Source: Mansonella perstans
Taxonomy: Eukaryota; Nematoda; Chromadorea; Rhabditida; Onchocercidae
Reading direction: 5' to 3'
DNA: 47,647 nt
Assembly (NCBI GenBank): GCA_037074765.1
Contig: JBAMDO010000307.1
Coordinates: 1 to 47,647, forward strand
Part shown: one piece after another, positions 10,022-23,704 of the stretch
Layout of the letters: each line of letters starts with the position of its first letter
How positions within the stretch are numbered: the first letter of the stretch is position 1
The notes under the pieces: generated by a model
Seen by the model: only the letters and a program-made list of their open reading frames with translations
What the model was told of the DNA's origin: nothing
The model's database searches: none
Program-made: the position numbers and the translations under genes

Positions 10022-10959
10022 ATGGCTGTATTATTATTGTTGCCCGTATCTTTATTTGTTTCAACTTTGAAATTGGATATTACTACCACCCGAATAGCTT
10101 CGTTAGCTGCGCCAAAAATTTCGGATCATATTTCGAACGTGGTTTCCGGACATGTGAATTCGGACAGACACTTTATTATGCGTCTATCATCACAAAATCG
10201 AAATTTAACAATTTTCGAACAAAATGGAAATTTGTTCGCAGACTCTTCATTGATTGCTTCACTTGAAAACAATATATTTAATACGTTAAATATCCACTGT
10301 CTTAATGATATTTTGCTGAGAATCACAGTGAATAATAATGCATCAAAAACGATACTGTCACCGTCACTATGTCGAAGAAATTCTCAATTAAGTGAGCTTT
10401 GAAATCACAAGTTTATAACAGTATTTCTTATCACTGATGTTAACAAAATAAGTCAGAAATATATTTTTGTTGATATTCTAATAGTACCAATAAACATACT
10501 GTATATTCTAGATACAATAAAATGAAGCGTATAATTACAGTGATATGTTTTGCGGTAAAAATATTTCTGATCTCATGTGCATCAGAAAAATTTTTAATGC
10601 AGTGAAACATAATGGGTGATAATGCAATATTCCTCTGATCACGAGATTGATCGATTGAAAAGATAAATTTCCTCAGAAAGTTGGGCAGAAAAGGAATTGC
10701 TTGTAACAAGCTTTTCAGAACATAAATTGATAAAAATACAGAATGATAAATCATTGTTATTAATTTCAAAAATTTCAAAAAAAGCCTTGGTTTTCTTTAC
10801 ACTGAAAAGATAGCATTACAAGTTGCAAATTCTGCTCTTGAAAAGTAGCATTTCAGAGGTGCAAATTGGTGGTACAGAGGGAAGTCAGGAACAGCTCTTT
10901 GATGGTTGTATAGAAAATATCACTATTGCTGGAGAAGTCTTATTGGATCAGTGGTGCAG
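10022..10959 (+). other. CSPG4-like: signal peptide and divergent laminin-G segment
   Basis: Exons 1 and 2 encode a leader (MAVLLLLPVSLFVSTLKL) and then about 135 residues that end in KVQIGG, QLFDGCIENITIAGE and a closing cysteine. The pattern F-x-G-C-I-x-N-I-x-I is the C-terminal strand and disulfide of laminin-G domains. The earlier part is poorly conserved, and the WH of the usual DGxWH turn is replaced by NDILLRI. Vertebrate CSPG4 has two laminin-G domains here; only one can be seen. Confidence 0.7.
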
Positions 10960-13900
10960 GTTTGTTAATTTCGTATGACTAATGCTGGCTGTAACTTAAT
11001 ACCAGGATGGAATGAGGAGCAGTACTATTTTTATAACATCAATTATCGTTCTTATTATTTTATCAAATATGACAGGGGCTAGTTAATTGTGCTTCACTTA
11101 CACTGAAAGGAACAAATCTAGAGCTTTTCGAATGAATATTAAATTTTATAAAATTGAATGGAATTTCAAAAATATTTAGCACTGATGAAAAATCAATACA
11201 ACAACGAAAGAATGTAAATGAACAATCAGACGAATCATATCCAATACCAAATTATGTGAAGCCATCACATTTCATAGAACCATTAGTTTTGGATGAGGGA
11301 GCAACTGCTCCAATACAGAGCTGGAATATTTACGCCTTCTCGAGATATCATCAGGAGAGCATTTCCGAACAAGATATTTTGTTCAGGTAATACCATAATT
11401 GACAGGAACGAAAAGAACAGAAAGATGACAGAAGAAAAAGATAAAAAAGAATTAAATTATAGAAATTTTAGTTTTTTGATTTTCGTTCATTAAATTTCCA
11501 CAAATATAAACTTCCAGAAAATTACTTTTCACGCTACTTTTTATGAACTTCTTTTAAACTCGCTTCTTTTCTTGTTTTTGATTTCGATTCCTTCATACAA
11601 TCGTATTTTATATGAGTTTTGGTTTCCGGACAAGTAATACGTCTTTTTCAAGCAGTCTTGTCGCGCACAATTGATTTGTACTTTGCTTATTTATTTTTTC
11701 ACTCACACATATCTACTAATCTATCGTCACCTGCTGTTGTTTCAGGCTGTTGGAATTACCAAAACACGGCCAACTACTAAAGTATGGCCAGCCAGTAAAC
11801 CAATTTGCTAGCAGCGATATTTTAGCGAATAAAATATTTTACAAGCACGATGGTAGCGAAACAACTGTTGACAGCATTGGTTTAGAAGTAATGTGGAACT
11901 TTTTGATGCTTAAAAAATCGGAAATAAATAGTGTTATGTTAAGATGACTTTTGCTCCTTTTGTTTACTTTTAGGAATATCTGAAAGTTGAAAGAAGTCAC
12001 TAAAACACTAACTTCATCCCAGTGCCAATTCGAATTTTAGGCTATGATAATCTCACGAAAAATAGTGTCTCCGAAACCGGTCATGATTTATAATATACCA
12101 ATACGAATCAACCCTACAAATGATGCACCAAAATTGAAACCAGGATCTGATTCGGAAACGTTATGGATAACTGGTAATTCAAAGTACGATTCTAAAAAAC
12201 TTTTTGATTCATTTATCATTTTACTTTTTAATGAAAATCACTGATAAAAAATGTCATCTTATTTCGTTTATTTCACCAAAATATTAACGCGCAAAACAAA
12301 AAGAGAGCAAAGAGAGTGAGAGAGAGTGGAAAAAGGTAAACGGAAAAAATGAAAGAAAAAATTGAGAAAAAAACGAAATTTGGTGAAAAAAATAAAATAT
12401 AAAAGCTGCTCTTTAGTTAACGTAATGTGGCATAAGACACTTGGCCGAGCATCTTCCATAACTATAAAGCCTACAGGGCAGATTTTCTAAATAGCCCTGA
12501 AATTATCAGTGATATAAATTCTCATCACATGAAGCAGAAATCGACGGAAAAGATGTTTACCATATATTTTCAAGGCTCACGTTAGACAGTCGAGCAGTGA
12601 ACTTGTGGGATGCGGATAGCGATCCAGAAGCAGTATCTGTTTCCGTTATTGCTGCTGATGGAGTTCGCTTGGAAGATTCGGGAAGAAAGGAAATTCAAAA
12701 ATTCACTCAGCGGGACTTTATAAATAATGATGTAAGTTACTAGTTTAAAATTTCCAATAAACTGAAATGAAAAACAAGGATGAAAATTGCAATCAGTATT
12801 CAAAATCTATCATGTACTAAGCTTCTTTATATATTCTCTATCTTTAGTTAAGGCAAATCGAAAATGATTAAAAAAGAGAGGAGCGACAGACATCCTTTTT
12901 CTGACCCTTAACACTGATAGCAGTTACTCATAATCAATTCTCTCATCATTAAAAGTCTAGACTTACTTTTTTTTTATTGATATGGTCATGAATCAAAAGT
13001 AAAGAATAGAATCATATTCGATATAAAGTAAGAAAATTGATTAAACATTAAGCGCCATGAATTAAACCCCATTTTGTCCCATTTCAGGTTCATATTGTTC
13101 CTACTGGTGAAGGAACTCAGGGTATGCTGAAACTGATTGCTAGTGATGGTGAACGGAAATCTGATGAACTTCAGTTGACAATTCATTTTGCTCCGATTGA
13201 GATACAGTTGAAAGCTAACACGGGTACTTTGTACAAATAAACGGTGAATGGGTAGGATGGTCAGTAAATAGCAATAAAGAAATGAGTTTTTGGTCAAACA
13301 ATAAAAATAGGTCAGAAAAATTTTGTCGCTTAAATAAGTGATCGAACAAACAAAGCAGTGGATCGAGGAAAAATATAACAATAAATGATTTGGGTTAGCA
13401 AAATGGGCAAGCATGAGTGGTAATTCCAGGTCTGAAAGTGTTTTATCGAACAGCAGGTATTATCACATCAGCAAATTTATCATTCGCAACAAATCGCCCT
13501 GGAATACCAATTAAGTATACAATTGTTGATCAACCAGAATATGGCGTTGTGCAATGTCGTCATGAGTTTGAACAATTTGAAATATGTTCAACATTTAGCC
13601 AAGATGACATCGATAGTTCACGTGTACAGTATAAACATTCCAGTGTTGCTCATCCATTGCTTGATACTTTCAGCTTTCAGGTATTCATCAAAGAATATAG
13701 CGAATTTATAAAATTTTCATGGAACTAAATTTAAAATTGATTTTAGAACATTCCTGTATTCTGTTCTGCTTATTTACAATTTACTCTCCAAAAATGCTCT
13801 TTTTTTTTTCACTCATCATTCAAGACCACAACAAACACTGAAATATAACATTTTATCTTATAATCATTTAGATTCGAGTTGACACCACGACATCAATGGT

Positions 13901-16900
13901 ACATGTCTTTCGCATAACATTCATCCCAGTTCATGTTAAGATTTTTAACCGTGTTCCATACCTATTGAACAATACCGACAATTTATTGCTAAGACGAGAA
14001 AATTTGTTTGCTTGGACATTCCCTAAAAGTTTTCCAACCGATCAACTCGTTTATCATATTATTGAACCACCGAAATTTGGTACTTTATTAAGGCGGATTG
14101 CGAAAAATCGCAATCGACGAATTGGCGTTTCATCGAATTTCACCCAAAAGGTGTTTGTCTGTTACATAATATGCAAATTTTGTACAAAAAGAACTGATCA
14201 ATTAAATTGATGCTTCTTTTATACTTTTTCATTTGCTTTACGAAATTGATTTCAAATCTTCCATAAATTAAATCGATGATAACTATTTTGATTTAAATTC
14301 AAAATTTGAATTTCGAAATTTAATGGATTTTGACTTCCTTATCTCGTACTTATTGATTTATTTATGCTAACCTTCTTGTCACGGTCTCGTTTAATGTTTA
14401 TACAATCCAAGAGATTATTTAAGTAGCTAAATTCGAAAATTTAAAATATCGAATTACGAGACAACAACAGAAGCATTTCATACAGTCAAAACATCGCCAA
14501 AAACATTCGAAATTCGAATTGCTGAATCCGAAATCGGTATCAGTAATCAAAATTGAACTTTATATTGCAGCACATTGATGATGGCGACATTATCTATAAG
14601 ATGCATTTTGTGCAATATTCCGTTGTCAACGATTTCTTTATTTTCCGGTTAATAACACCATCAGTCGTATCTGAGGAAATCCTTTTTGAGATAACATTTA
14701 TTCCTGGACATGGTTCTTTACAGCTCATTAATCGGACTGTCATTGTAGAAGAAGGCGGTATACAAAAGGTTAAATCTGGGATTTAAATTTACTTTTTTTC
14801 ACAGATGGTTCCTAATGCTTTCACAATTTTGAAATAATTGACAGCCATCTTTGAATGCAAATTAAATCTTATTTTTTCCTTTCTCCAAATTATAGTCTTC
14901 AGATCCAATCCATACAACATTCAAATTGTAATCTTTATAGAGAATAGAAGATAGAAGAGAACTTGACTTTCGTTGAATTTCGAGAATTTCTTAAATGAAT
15001 AAGATTTTATTTTGAATTTGAAAATTCTAAATTTCAATGCAGATAACCAACGAGTCATTGTCATTACGGACTGCGGACAGTAACAATTTCGTGTTTACCA
15101 TCGGTAACGCACCTACCTATGGCAGCATATTGCTGAAGAGAGAAACTGGTGAAGAACTGAAGCTAGCTGATGGTGATAATTTTACTACTTCCGATGTTAA
15201 CAATGGCAAGTAAGTGAATTAACTAAGTAATCTTGTAAACTCAACTTGATAGAATTAATGTTATTATAGATACAATAAGGTTAAACTGTAATAAACTAAA
15301 TGTTCAGTGTTTTTTACAAACATATGGATGGTGAAAACCGCATAGATCAAATATTCCTCTTGGCTGCAAGTACTTATCAGCGTACAAGTCGAGTACCATT
15401 TTGGTTAACAATCAGATTGATCTTGAAGAATGACAATATTCCAAGGCTGGTCGGCAGTAATATCATACAAGTATGCCATATTCACATATTCTTGAAGAAA
15501 TGTGAAACCCGTAACTCATACTGTTTAATAATGAGTCATTCTTGTTGCATTCCTTTTGAGCTGCTTATAATTTGAAAGTTTAATTTCTTGGATATTTAAG
15601 TTAAACTCTCGGGAATCGCACCTGCACTTAATAAATAAATTTTTTAATTCATGAAAGTACTACTTTGTCAGGGAAGTTACAAGACATCGACACTGTATTT
15701 GATGCAAAATTAGGGGCAAAATTTCAGATAACCGATCGCGGTGATCGTACACTGTATCCATCACTGTTGCCTTGGGTGGATGATGATATCGATGCCCAAT
15801 CATTACAGTTTACTTTTCATGACAATTTTCGACATGCTGCTATTTTGTCTAATTTTGCACCCTTTGTGCCGTTACACAGTTTCACTCAACGACAAATGCA
15901 ACAAGGTGAAGTGCTAATAAGACATCTCGGATACAATAAAAAGTTCGAAATGAAGTAAGCATTAGAATTTGTAATAGGACTGTAAAGATCATTTATAAGC
16001 TGTGGAATAGAAGAATGGAAGATTTTAACTGATAGAATGATGTATGTATTCTAGTTATACAGTATCGGATGGGATACATGAAGTGTTGTCAGTGCTAGTA
16101 ATCATTGCATCGGAACCTTTCATAAGGATTCAAAACAGCAATATTACCGTTTCGACCAGTGATACAGCGGCTTCAGCAGCAGCGATTTTCTTACAGTTAA
16201 CGAGTAACAATCTTTCCGCCATAACGAATGTTGATGCAAGAAATTCTGACATTTGGTTTAAAGTCACAACCGAAAATTGGATCTTTGTCAATAATTCCAC
16301 CAAGAAAATGGTAAAAAATTTCACACAACAGGTAAATCTTTTCGGATATCCTTAAGCTTTGGAACAGTCAGTAATTTTTTAACAACAAGAATTTATTTGT
16401 TAAATGAATGAAATTTAAATAAATGCAAACAAAATGACAAAAAAATGAAATGAAAAATAGCTCATTGCAATTTTTGCTTTTAGGATATTAATGATGGTCT
16501 AATATTGTACCGTATCACTGTGTCATCATTTGATGATAATCGAAACGAACAACTGATTACAGCTACGGTTGCAAATCTAACAGTTATGAAAACTTTCAAA
16601 ATTTTGAAAACTAAGCTGGGTGCTAATGAAAGGAAGCATTTGGAAATGCGAACTTTGACCCCATTGGTTGTTCCTTTCGCATCAATTTCTCAAATTGATA
16701 AAAGTATTTTGTTTGCGACAGCCTCGAATAAACAACCAAACGAAATCGTTTTTGACGTCATCAAACCGCCGGTCCACGGTTCACTAATACTGGAGTCATT
16801 AAGAGGTATAGAGGCATTAAGTGTTATGAGACTTTACATTTCTATTTACTTTGCACTGATATGCAAATATATAATATTAAATCACATGATTTATTTAATT

Positions 16901-19900
16901 TTAATTACTACGTGTCCCGTTTGTTTTCGTCATTGTTATATCCTTAGATTTCACAAGGAATATTTTACGACAAGTTGTTTACTCGAAGAAACTTCAGAAG
17001 AGAAGCGTAGTGGAGCTAATAAAAAAGTTGTCCTTTCAGCAGTTAATAACGGACGTACTGTAATGCCCACTAATTTCTTCGTTTCACGTTTTACGCAAGC
17101 GCATGTTAATGCCGGACAATTACAATATTTGCATAATGGTGTATTATCAGCACGTGATTCTATTGTTTTCAATGTTTCGAATGAAAAACAAATGATTGGA
17201 CCATATACGTTGTTTATCAATGTTGTAGATGACAAGGTAATTTGGATTTAAAAGTTCATTTGCAAATCGGTGAAAGTAATATTTTGACAGGAGAATGTAA
17301 TACCAAAATTATTGTCACACATGATATTATTAATGCTGCCAAACTTCACATTGTCACTTTTAGATCGAATTATCAGTATCAAACATGACGGTTACATCTG
17401 GATCCAACGAAACGATAAACAGCGATGTATTACATGTAACAACTGCCAATGAAGCTGATATAGAGTTTCGGATTTTGTCAGATCCTGAAAACGGATGGTT
17501 TGTTCGTGATGCATGGAATTTAATTAATATCAGTGCTGTTAGACAGTTCAGTATTGAAGAATTCAATGATCATCGAATCCATTACATAAATAATCCGAGC
17601 AGTCGAGAGGAGATAGACACTTTCACGATAGCAGCATGTAGGAGAGAAACACAACAATGTACCGAACCAAAACAGGTAACTGTTTTGGTACGGTATCATA
17701 ATTTATACGGTAAGATTTTTCTCAAATTGATGCACACTATACCTTTGGTATATCTTTGCAATTAGATTATTTTGAATTCTAGAGAACAAAAGATGATGTT
17801 GCAGGACCGGAATTGCTACGTAACGAAGTGATGACAATATGGAATACGCATAAAGCTCCGATCACTAAACAACACTTACTTTCACAGGTTCAATCTTTTT
17901 TCTATAAATATAAATTTTTCTACAAATTTTTTTTCTATAAATTTGGAATATTTGATTTGAAATAGATAAAAAGTAAAAATTTTTTTTTTATGATTGAATA
18001 AATCTTAGGAATTGATTAATTGAATTAAGGATGATGATACTCCTACCGAACAAGTACAGTACCTTGTCAATCAACCATTGAATGGATATGTTGCTCGTAC
18101 GAATAATCCTTCAAAAGCTATCACAAATTTTTCTCAAACGGAAATTAACAAATCAGAAATAATCTTTGTAAAAAGTAAAGGTATGATTTTGAAATAAATT
18201 ATTAACAAAAAAATAAGATTATCATTGTTGTCATCCCATGATCTGTTTGAAACTATAGGTTTAAAACAAATCTTTGTTAGCTTAAGTTTTTTAATTACCT
18301 GAAGTAATCAAGATTTTCAGGTACTACAGCAGCTGGTGGGTTTTCATTTCTCGTAAGTGACGGTCTACACCAAATTGGTCCTGAATGGTTTACAGTTGAA
18401 AGCTCGCAAGGATTTAAAGTCGCAATGGAAGCAAATGGTCGCCTTGTTGTGCCACCGGGAAAATTCCCCGTTGTTATTAGATCTGATTTATTAAAAGTTC
18501 AAATCCCAGATGTATGTTTATTTAAAACATCGAAACTTATTTATGATGCTGTTTTTAATTTAAAATTGTTGGAAAATATGTAAAGCTTCATTAAAATATT
18601 GGATTGTACCAATGACTATTTATCTCACTCTTAGTGGATATCTTTGATTTCTTTGATGATTGTTGCAGATGGAACCAAGTAAAATTGTGTACAGGGTGAC
18701 GAAAATCCCACAGTACGGAAATTTGTTGCTTTTGAGCAGACCTGTTCAGCAATTTACTCAGGACGATATCAATCAGTATCGGTTGGCCTACAAAGCAAAC
18801 AGTGATTTCCTAGATGAATGGACTAAAAGTGATTCATTTCTGTTCAAAGTCTTTGCAAATGATTCAACGGATGATTCAGCGGTCGATGAATATCGTTTCA
18901 AGATTTCAATTACTTATGCCGCCATACCATCACATCGCTTGCATGAATTCTTTCAACTAAATAGCGTTGTTGTTTCGCGTGGTAAGTTTAGATGCTTGAA
19001 TGCGACGAATGAACAATAATTCTATGTAACACATGTATGTGACACAAAGGTCAATAACTACGGGTGGGCAAAGTAATCGTTGTACCAGTGTATACAAAAA
19101 TGTATTAAGAAACTAATTAAATTATCTAAACAAAAATAAAATAAAGAAGAAAAAGTGAAGTATAGGCAAGAATGAAAGTTCAAGAGATGGCATTAATGTC
19201 GTTTAGGTGGAAGCGCAGCAGTCAATAAATCCCATGTCAACTCAGATGTCATACGGAAGTATTTGCATGATGAACTTTTGGTAGATTTTTCACGGAAGCC
19301 ACGATATGGTCAGCTGGATATATTAAATAGCATTGTTAAGCAAACCACTCTGATCAAACTTTTTGATCTATTGACTGGCCGATCAGTGATTTATCGACAT
19401 CAAAGGAAAGCATTGTTGCCGGATGAAATTTTATTTCATATCTTACCCAAGAATGACGTCAATCATCGAACGAATCGTTTGCGTGTAATACTACCGGTGA
19501 CAGTGATGCCACAAAAAGATCCACTCGTACAGGTTAATTACTGGTTTTCAAAACCACTTTTTAGTTTTTCACTTGTGATTTTAACGAATCATTACACGCA
19601 ATTCTTGCCATTCTTTCATTTTTCATTTCCAGATTGAGAAATTTCCGAATAGAATCAAACTAACTGCCGGAAACAGCTATTTTCTGTCACCAGAAGTGTT
19701 TCAGACTGCGCATCCAGTGATCAAGCCAGCTGGTTTAGAATATCGACTAATTCAGGTAGGAGTCACAATTTTTTCAAGAATTCTGTTGCTGCTTGCATTT
19801 ATTCTACGAAGTATTTTCTATATTTGACTTAAAATTGCCAGTGGAAAATGAAGTTTAGGCAGGAAGTAATGGAGTGAAATTTTTCATGCGAGGTGGAGTA

Positions 19901-22900
19901 ACAGAACAGTTTACGCAAGATGACATAAACAAAGGTAGGATCCGAGTTTCCCATCAGCAACAACCCAACTCCTATGACGATATTGATGTTGTTGTCTTTC
20001 AGGTTGTTTTAAAGTTTGCTAGTGTCTTTTTGTTAGTTATCTTTAAAGTACCTTTAAGGTAACTAACAAGAAGACAGTTTTCAATCTTCTATCAATCATC
20101 AAAGTTTGATTAATTTTTTAGCAAATGACACTTAACCATCTAATGCAGTTTAATTTAAAAAATTTTAAAATCAAATATAGTAGAATTCTTTTAGGACAGA
20201 CAAAGTATAAAACTGAAATCAAGCAAAGTTGGGAAAAAGCCGGGCAAACTTGGAATTGATTTGAGTCTTAATCTTTCAAAATACAATTTAAACTGTGTTA
20301 AACCGCTTAATAAATAAACGTATTTCTTAGTTGTTACCATACATTAATAATTTGAATTATTATTTAAATTTTAAAAAATCTCAGATGGCAATTTTTGGAG
20401 GAGAAAATTTACACTTTATATGATACGCTGCATTTTTAAAATTTATTATTTTTACTTGTCTTTTAAACAATTAATTATTTTGGGTTGACAGTCATATAAG
20501 AGCGCTTATTATTGATATATTACCACTATCATTGTCGTTCGAAAATCATTCCGATATTGAATATATTCAAGGAAAAACATATATACTTTTGAACAGGTAA
20601 TGGTTCATTTCACATGCAAATAAAGTTTCGAATTCAATTTTGAGCGAATGATGAAGCGAAGCTAACAAATTAACATCAATAATAAACAGATCAGAATGTG
20701 ACAAGCAGTTAATTATGCACTACTTTGTTTGGGAAAAAAATACAAAATATGGAATTAAATAGATTTTGAGAAACAGTTCATTCGATAAGAAAAATATACT
20801 GTCTCAGAACCATTCATTTCTGCGATTTCAAAAACACTTGCTGAGAAGAAAAGGAAGAATTAATTCATTAACATATGGAATGAATTTTTTACTGTTATAA
20901 TTAGTAATAACCAGAGATTGATTGTTTTACAGAACTCATTTCGGTGCTAAGTCAAGTGGTGATCGAACTAAGATTGTGTATAGAATAACGAAGTCACCGG
21001 AAAATGGTACATTGTACTGGGTAGCGGAAGAAAAAGAAGCAAAAACATTTACGCAACGTGATATTGATGAGGAACGTGTACTTTACGCACAACTTAATAT
21101 GAAAGCCTTTCAGGTTGGTGCACTTAACTAGTTTTATAACAAATAAAAGATATTTTTATAATAAATTATGCGATATCATATATGTCGTGAAAGTTGTATA
21201 AGTTGACGTTGAGAGAACGGGTTGAATTGAATGTTGTGCGGTCTCAATCTCAAACTTGGATAATTAAACCTTTATTAAAATTATTAACGAAAGCGAACAT
21301 AATTAAAAGCATTAACAAACGCGAACATAGCAAACACGAACGTAATTATTTAATGTTGAAAGAACTGGATACGTGAATGAAGAGACAGATGAGTGACGTT
21401 ATGAAGAAACAGTTAAGATGGAAATTTGACAGTCTATGTATAGTAGTAGAAGGGGGGTCAATGACGTAATAGGACGATCATAATGACAAATGATAAAGGA
21501 TGAAATAATGATGTGATGGAGAGATCATAAGATCAAATGATGAAGGATAAAATAATGACGTGATAGGAAGATCATAATACCTTTAATATTTATCTACGGC
21601 TTGAATTATTGGATGTAAGACTACAACAAAAATAAGAAATTAATCTTACATCATAAAATTAATTAGATTTATTTACCTATTGGAATTTTCGCTTTATGGA
21701 TTTCGCGACAATATAACATTCTTGCGCAGAATATTTTATATACGACAAATAAAATTGAAATCATTTACTGAATCTTAATGAATTTATCACTGTCCAAAGA
21801 ATTTGCAATTTTCCATTTGATATTTTAACGAATTTTTTTTTATTGACATTAATTCAACTTAAAATTTTTGCTAATTTAATTAATGAGTGCACGACAAGAG
21901 AATTTCAGTTAATAGTTGATAGGATATTTCAGGATCGATTTGAATTTAAGGTTGGAAATGAATTAAATGAAACAATTCAGAGCATTTCATACGTACGTGT
22001 ACTTCCTTTACTAAATCCACGAACTCTTATTGCCGATGGCAGCTCAGCATCGCTCATTACTGAATCACATTTGAATGCTTCCATTTTGCAGGTGACGTTT
22101 TAAAAAGAAAGAGATATGATGGATGCTGAATTCGACTGATTATTGTATTTAGGACTTTAAGCTTAAATTTGAGAGCATATAGATTCTTTGATATTTTACA
22201 GGGTTTAGCTCCATGTTTCTTCGTCACCGAATCGCCACGTTTTGGACGTTTTGTGTTAAGTGCAAATGTTGATCAGTTCGTGGAATTTTTCACTTATAAC
22301 GATATCGTAAACAGTGATTTATTTTACGTACCTAACCAAACCGATATTATAGCACTCGATTTTGCAGAATTAGAATTAAATGCCGATGAGATTCAACCTG
22401 CTAGATTCAGGTTTAACTTAAACCCTTAATTTGGAAGTTTCATGAATTTAAAAATATTTGATTTGTACATTTTAGTGTTTATTCAACTTTTCCATCTGGT
22501 AAAGATTTGAGACATTATTTTGCAAAATTACTTCTGATTTTTTAAGATCCGATTTAAGTATGAACTTTAAAGTCTTTCTAGATTTAACATCGAAATTCAT
22601 CCATCTACGATAACCAAGCATATTCCTTCAACTGATAGTACTGCGAATCACTCAGTACCACCTGACTTATCTCACTCACCCATGGATCCAATAAACGAGT
22701 TAATGAATTACTATATACTGATCATCCTGTTTATACTTATCATTGTAACATTCACAATTTTCGTCATATTCCGACGACATTCAAGCCATCAAAAGCAAAT
22801 GCGTTTGGCCAATGCGCAGAAAAGACGTGAATTGGACGCAAAGACAAAGGAAGATCTTGAAAAGAAGCCTGATTTACTGAGTACTACGGTATGTAGGTTG

Positions 22901-23704
22901 AAAATATTCAGCAACGATTCTGATTCAAATTTGTCTTTTCAGCTTGGTAGCGCAATTTTAAAGTGTTATTTCATATTTTCAACTTAAGCGCTTAATTAAA
23001 TCACAAAAATAAATCAATTACTGTTTTCGTGGCTTATTTTCATCTCAAATTTAAAAAAAAAATATATTTGTGAGAATTAATTTTTTTTGAATTGAAATTG
23101 ATTTACAATCCATTCATTTTGCTTCTTGCACGCATCGTTAATTTAATGCTTACAACTTTTTTCACCGATACAGAAAATTCACATCGAGAATTTTAAGTTC
23201 ACGTACGTTCCGTGTAATTGCATCTTACTAATTAACTCATTGATATTTCATACGAAAAATTATCAATCAAAGAGTGAAAAGTCATTGCTGAGGCAGAATA
23301 ACCATTGTTATCATTGAAAAAATAGCAGACTTGACTACGATAATATCGTGGATGACTTGAAGTATTAGAATATAAAAATTTGTTTGAATTCTTTACGAAA
23401 TTTTCTAATCAGGATTAGTTTAATTCATCGAAGCAATTCACACAATCATTTCACATTCCATAATTTTGAAATCATATAACAGGTTTACGCTACGATTGGA
23501 CGCTGTCGTCGCAATCCGTCGGAGAAATCAACCGAGCATTCGCTGCAAACATTCAATGGTTCAAAACATTATACATCATTGGTTCGGACACCGAAATCTC
23601 AACAAACGCAGTTCAAATCTCTCTCCGATGATCCAGAACTAAATAAGTCTAGGCCGGATCGATATTACACAACTAAGCTGAAAGACAATCAATATTGGGT
23701 ATAA
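10022..23704 (+). CDS. CSPG4: CSPG4/NG2-like transmembrane proteoglycan core protein
   Basis: Family members are cell-surface receptors linking matrix to the cytoskeleton. My model is 10022-10391, 10857-10959, 11180-11386, 11746-11887, 12041-12173, 12538-12731, 13088-13223, 13430-13680, 13872-14150, 14571-14768, 15043-15209, 15308-15456, 15672-15954, 16055-16331, 16484-16805, 16998-17236, 17364-17709, 17805-17887, 18030-18180, 18321-18511, 18669-18981, 19207-19532, 19633-19755, 19859-20002 or -20058, 20492-20596, 20933-21113, 21933-22091, 22202-22410, 22582-22888, 23483-23704. With 20058 the frame stays open for 2,121 residues, close to vertebrate CSPG4. Order: signal peptide, divergent laminin G, 15 CSPG repeats, one membrane helix, tail ending QYWV. 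The start at 10022 is chosen because a hydrophobic signal-like MAVLLLLPVSLFV follows; the frame is open back to 9866. The joins at 16805/16998 and 20002-20492 are uncertain. Poly(A) signal at 23765-23770. The symbol is by homology. Confidence 0.9.
20003..20491 (+). other. CSPG4-like: unresolved exon join
   Basis: Repeat 13 ends VVVFQ at 20002 (phase 0), while the next certain exon (20492-20596, with ALIIDILPLSL and YIQGKTYILLN) needs two bases carried over. Reading on to the donor at 20059 (AAG/GTAACT) repairs the phase but adds 18 hydrophobic residues that no other repeat has. A missed exon of about 25-35 bases is the alternative. I could not find one with proper splice sites. Confidence 0.5.
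21460..21581. repeat. 47-bp tandem repeat in a CSPG4-like intron
   Basis: About 2.6 units starting with AATGACGTAAT, AATGATGTGAT and AATGACGTGAT at 21460, 21507 and 21554, each with a GATCATAA block and an AAATGAT..GGAT..AAAT block. It lies in the long intron between exons 26 and 27. Confidence 0.85.
22582..23704 (+). other. CSPG4-like: membrane segment and cytoplasmic tail with PDZ ligand
   Basis: Exon 29 encodes a Ser/Thr/Pro-rich stalk, a single helix (YYILIILFILIIVTFTIFVI) and a basic stop-transfer RRH. About 109 cytoplasmic residues follow, ending in exon 30 with KLKDNQYWV. QYWV is the known C-terminal PDZ ligand of mammalian NG2/CSPG4, which binds proteins such as GRIP1, MUPP1 and syntenin. 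The tail also holds basic and Ser/Thr-rich stretches that could be phosphorylated (inference). Confidence 0.9.

Larger units (their letters stand above)
11180..22410 (+). other. CSPG4-like: fifteen CSPG repeats
   Basis: Each repeat has a P-x-x-G-x-L strand, an F-T-Q-x-D-I/V-x-x-G/x-x-I/L-x-Y turn and an F-x-F-x-V strand. The turns read: NQFASSDIL (exon 4), QKFTQRDFI (6), STFSQDDID (8), SNFTQKHIDDG (9/10), DNFTTSDVN (11), HSFTQRQMQ (13), KNFTQQDIN (14/15), SRFTQAHVN (16), RQFSIEEFN (17), TNFSQTEIN (19), QQFTQDDIN (21), KLFDLLTG (22, degenerate), EQFTQDDIN (24), KTFTQRDID (26), EFFTYNDIV (28). Fifteen is also the number in mammalian NG2. The repeats are related to those of FRAS1/FREM proteins, but those lack this laminin-G start and this tail. 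Several linkers keep the cadherin-like NDxP motif, for example NPTNDAP after repeat 1. Confidence 0.85.

Noticed and set aside
11888..11947. Read-through of CSPG4-like exon 4 into MWNFLMLKK
   Set aside because: GTAATG is a usable donor, and the next exon at 12041 continues the repeat with NPTNDAP in phase.
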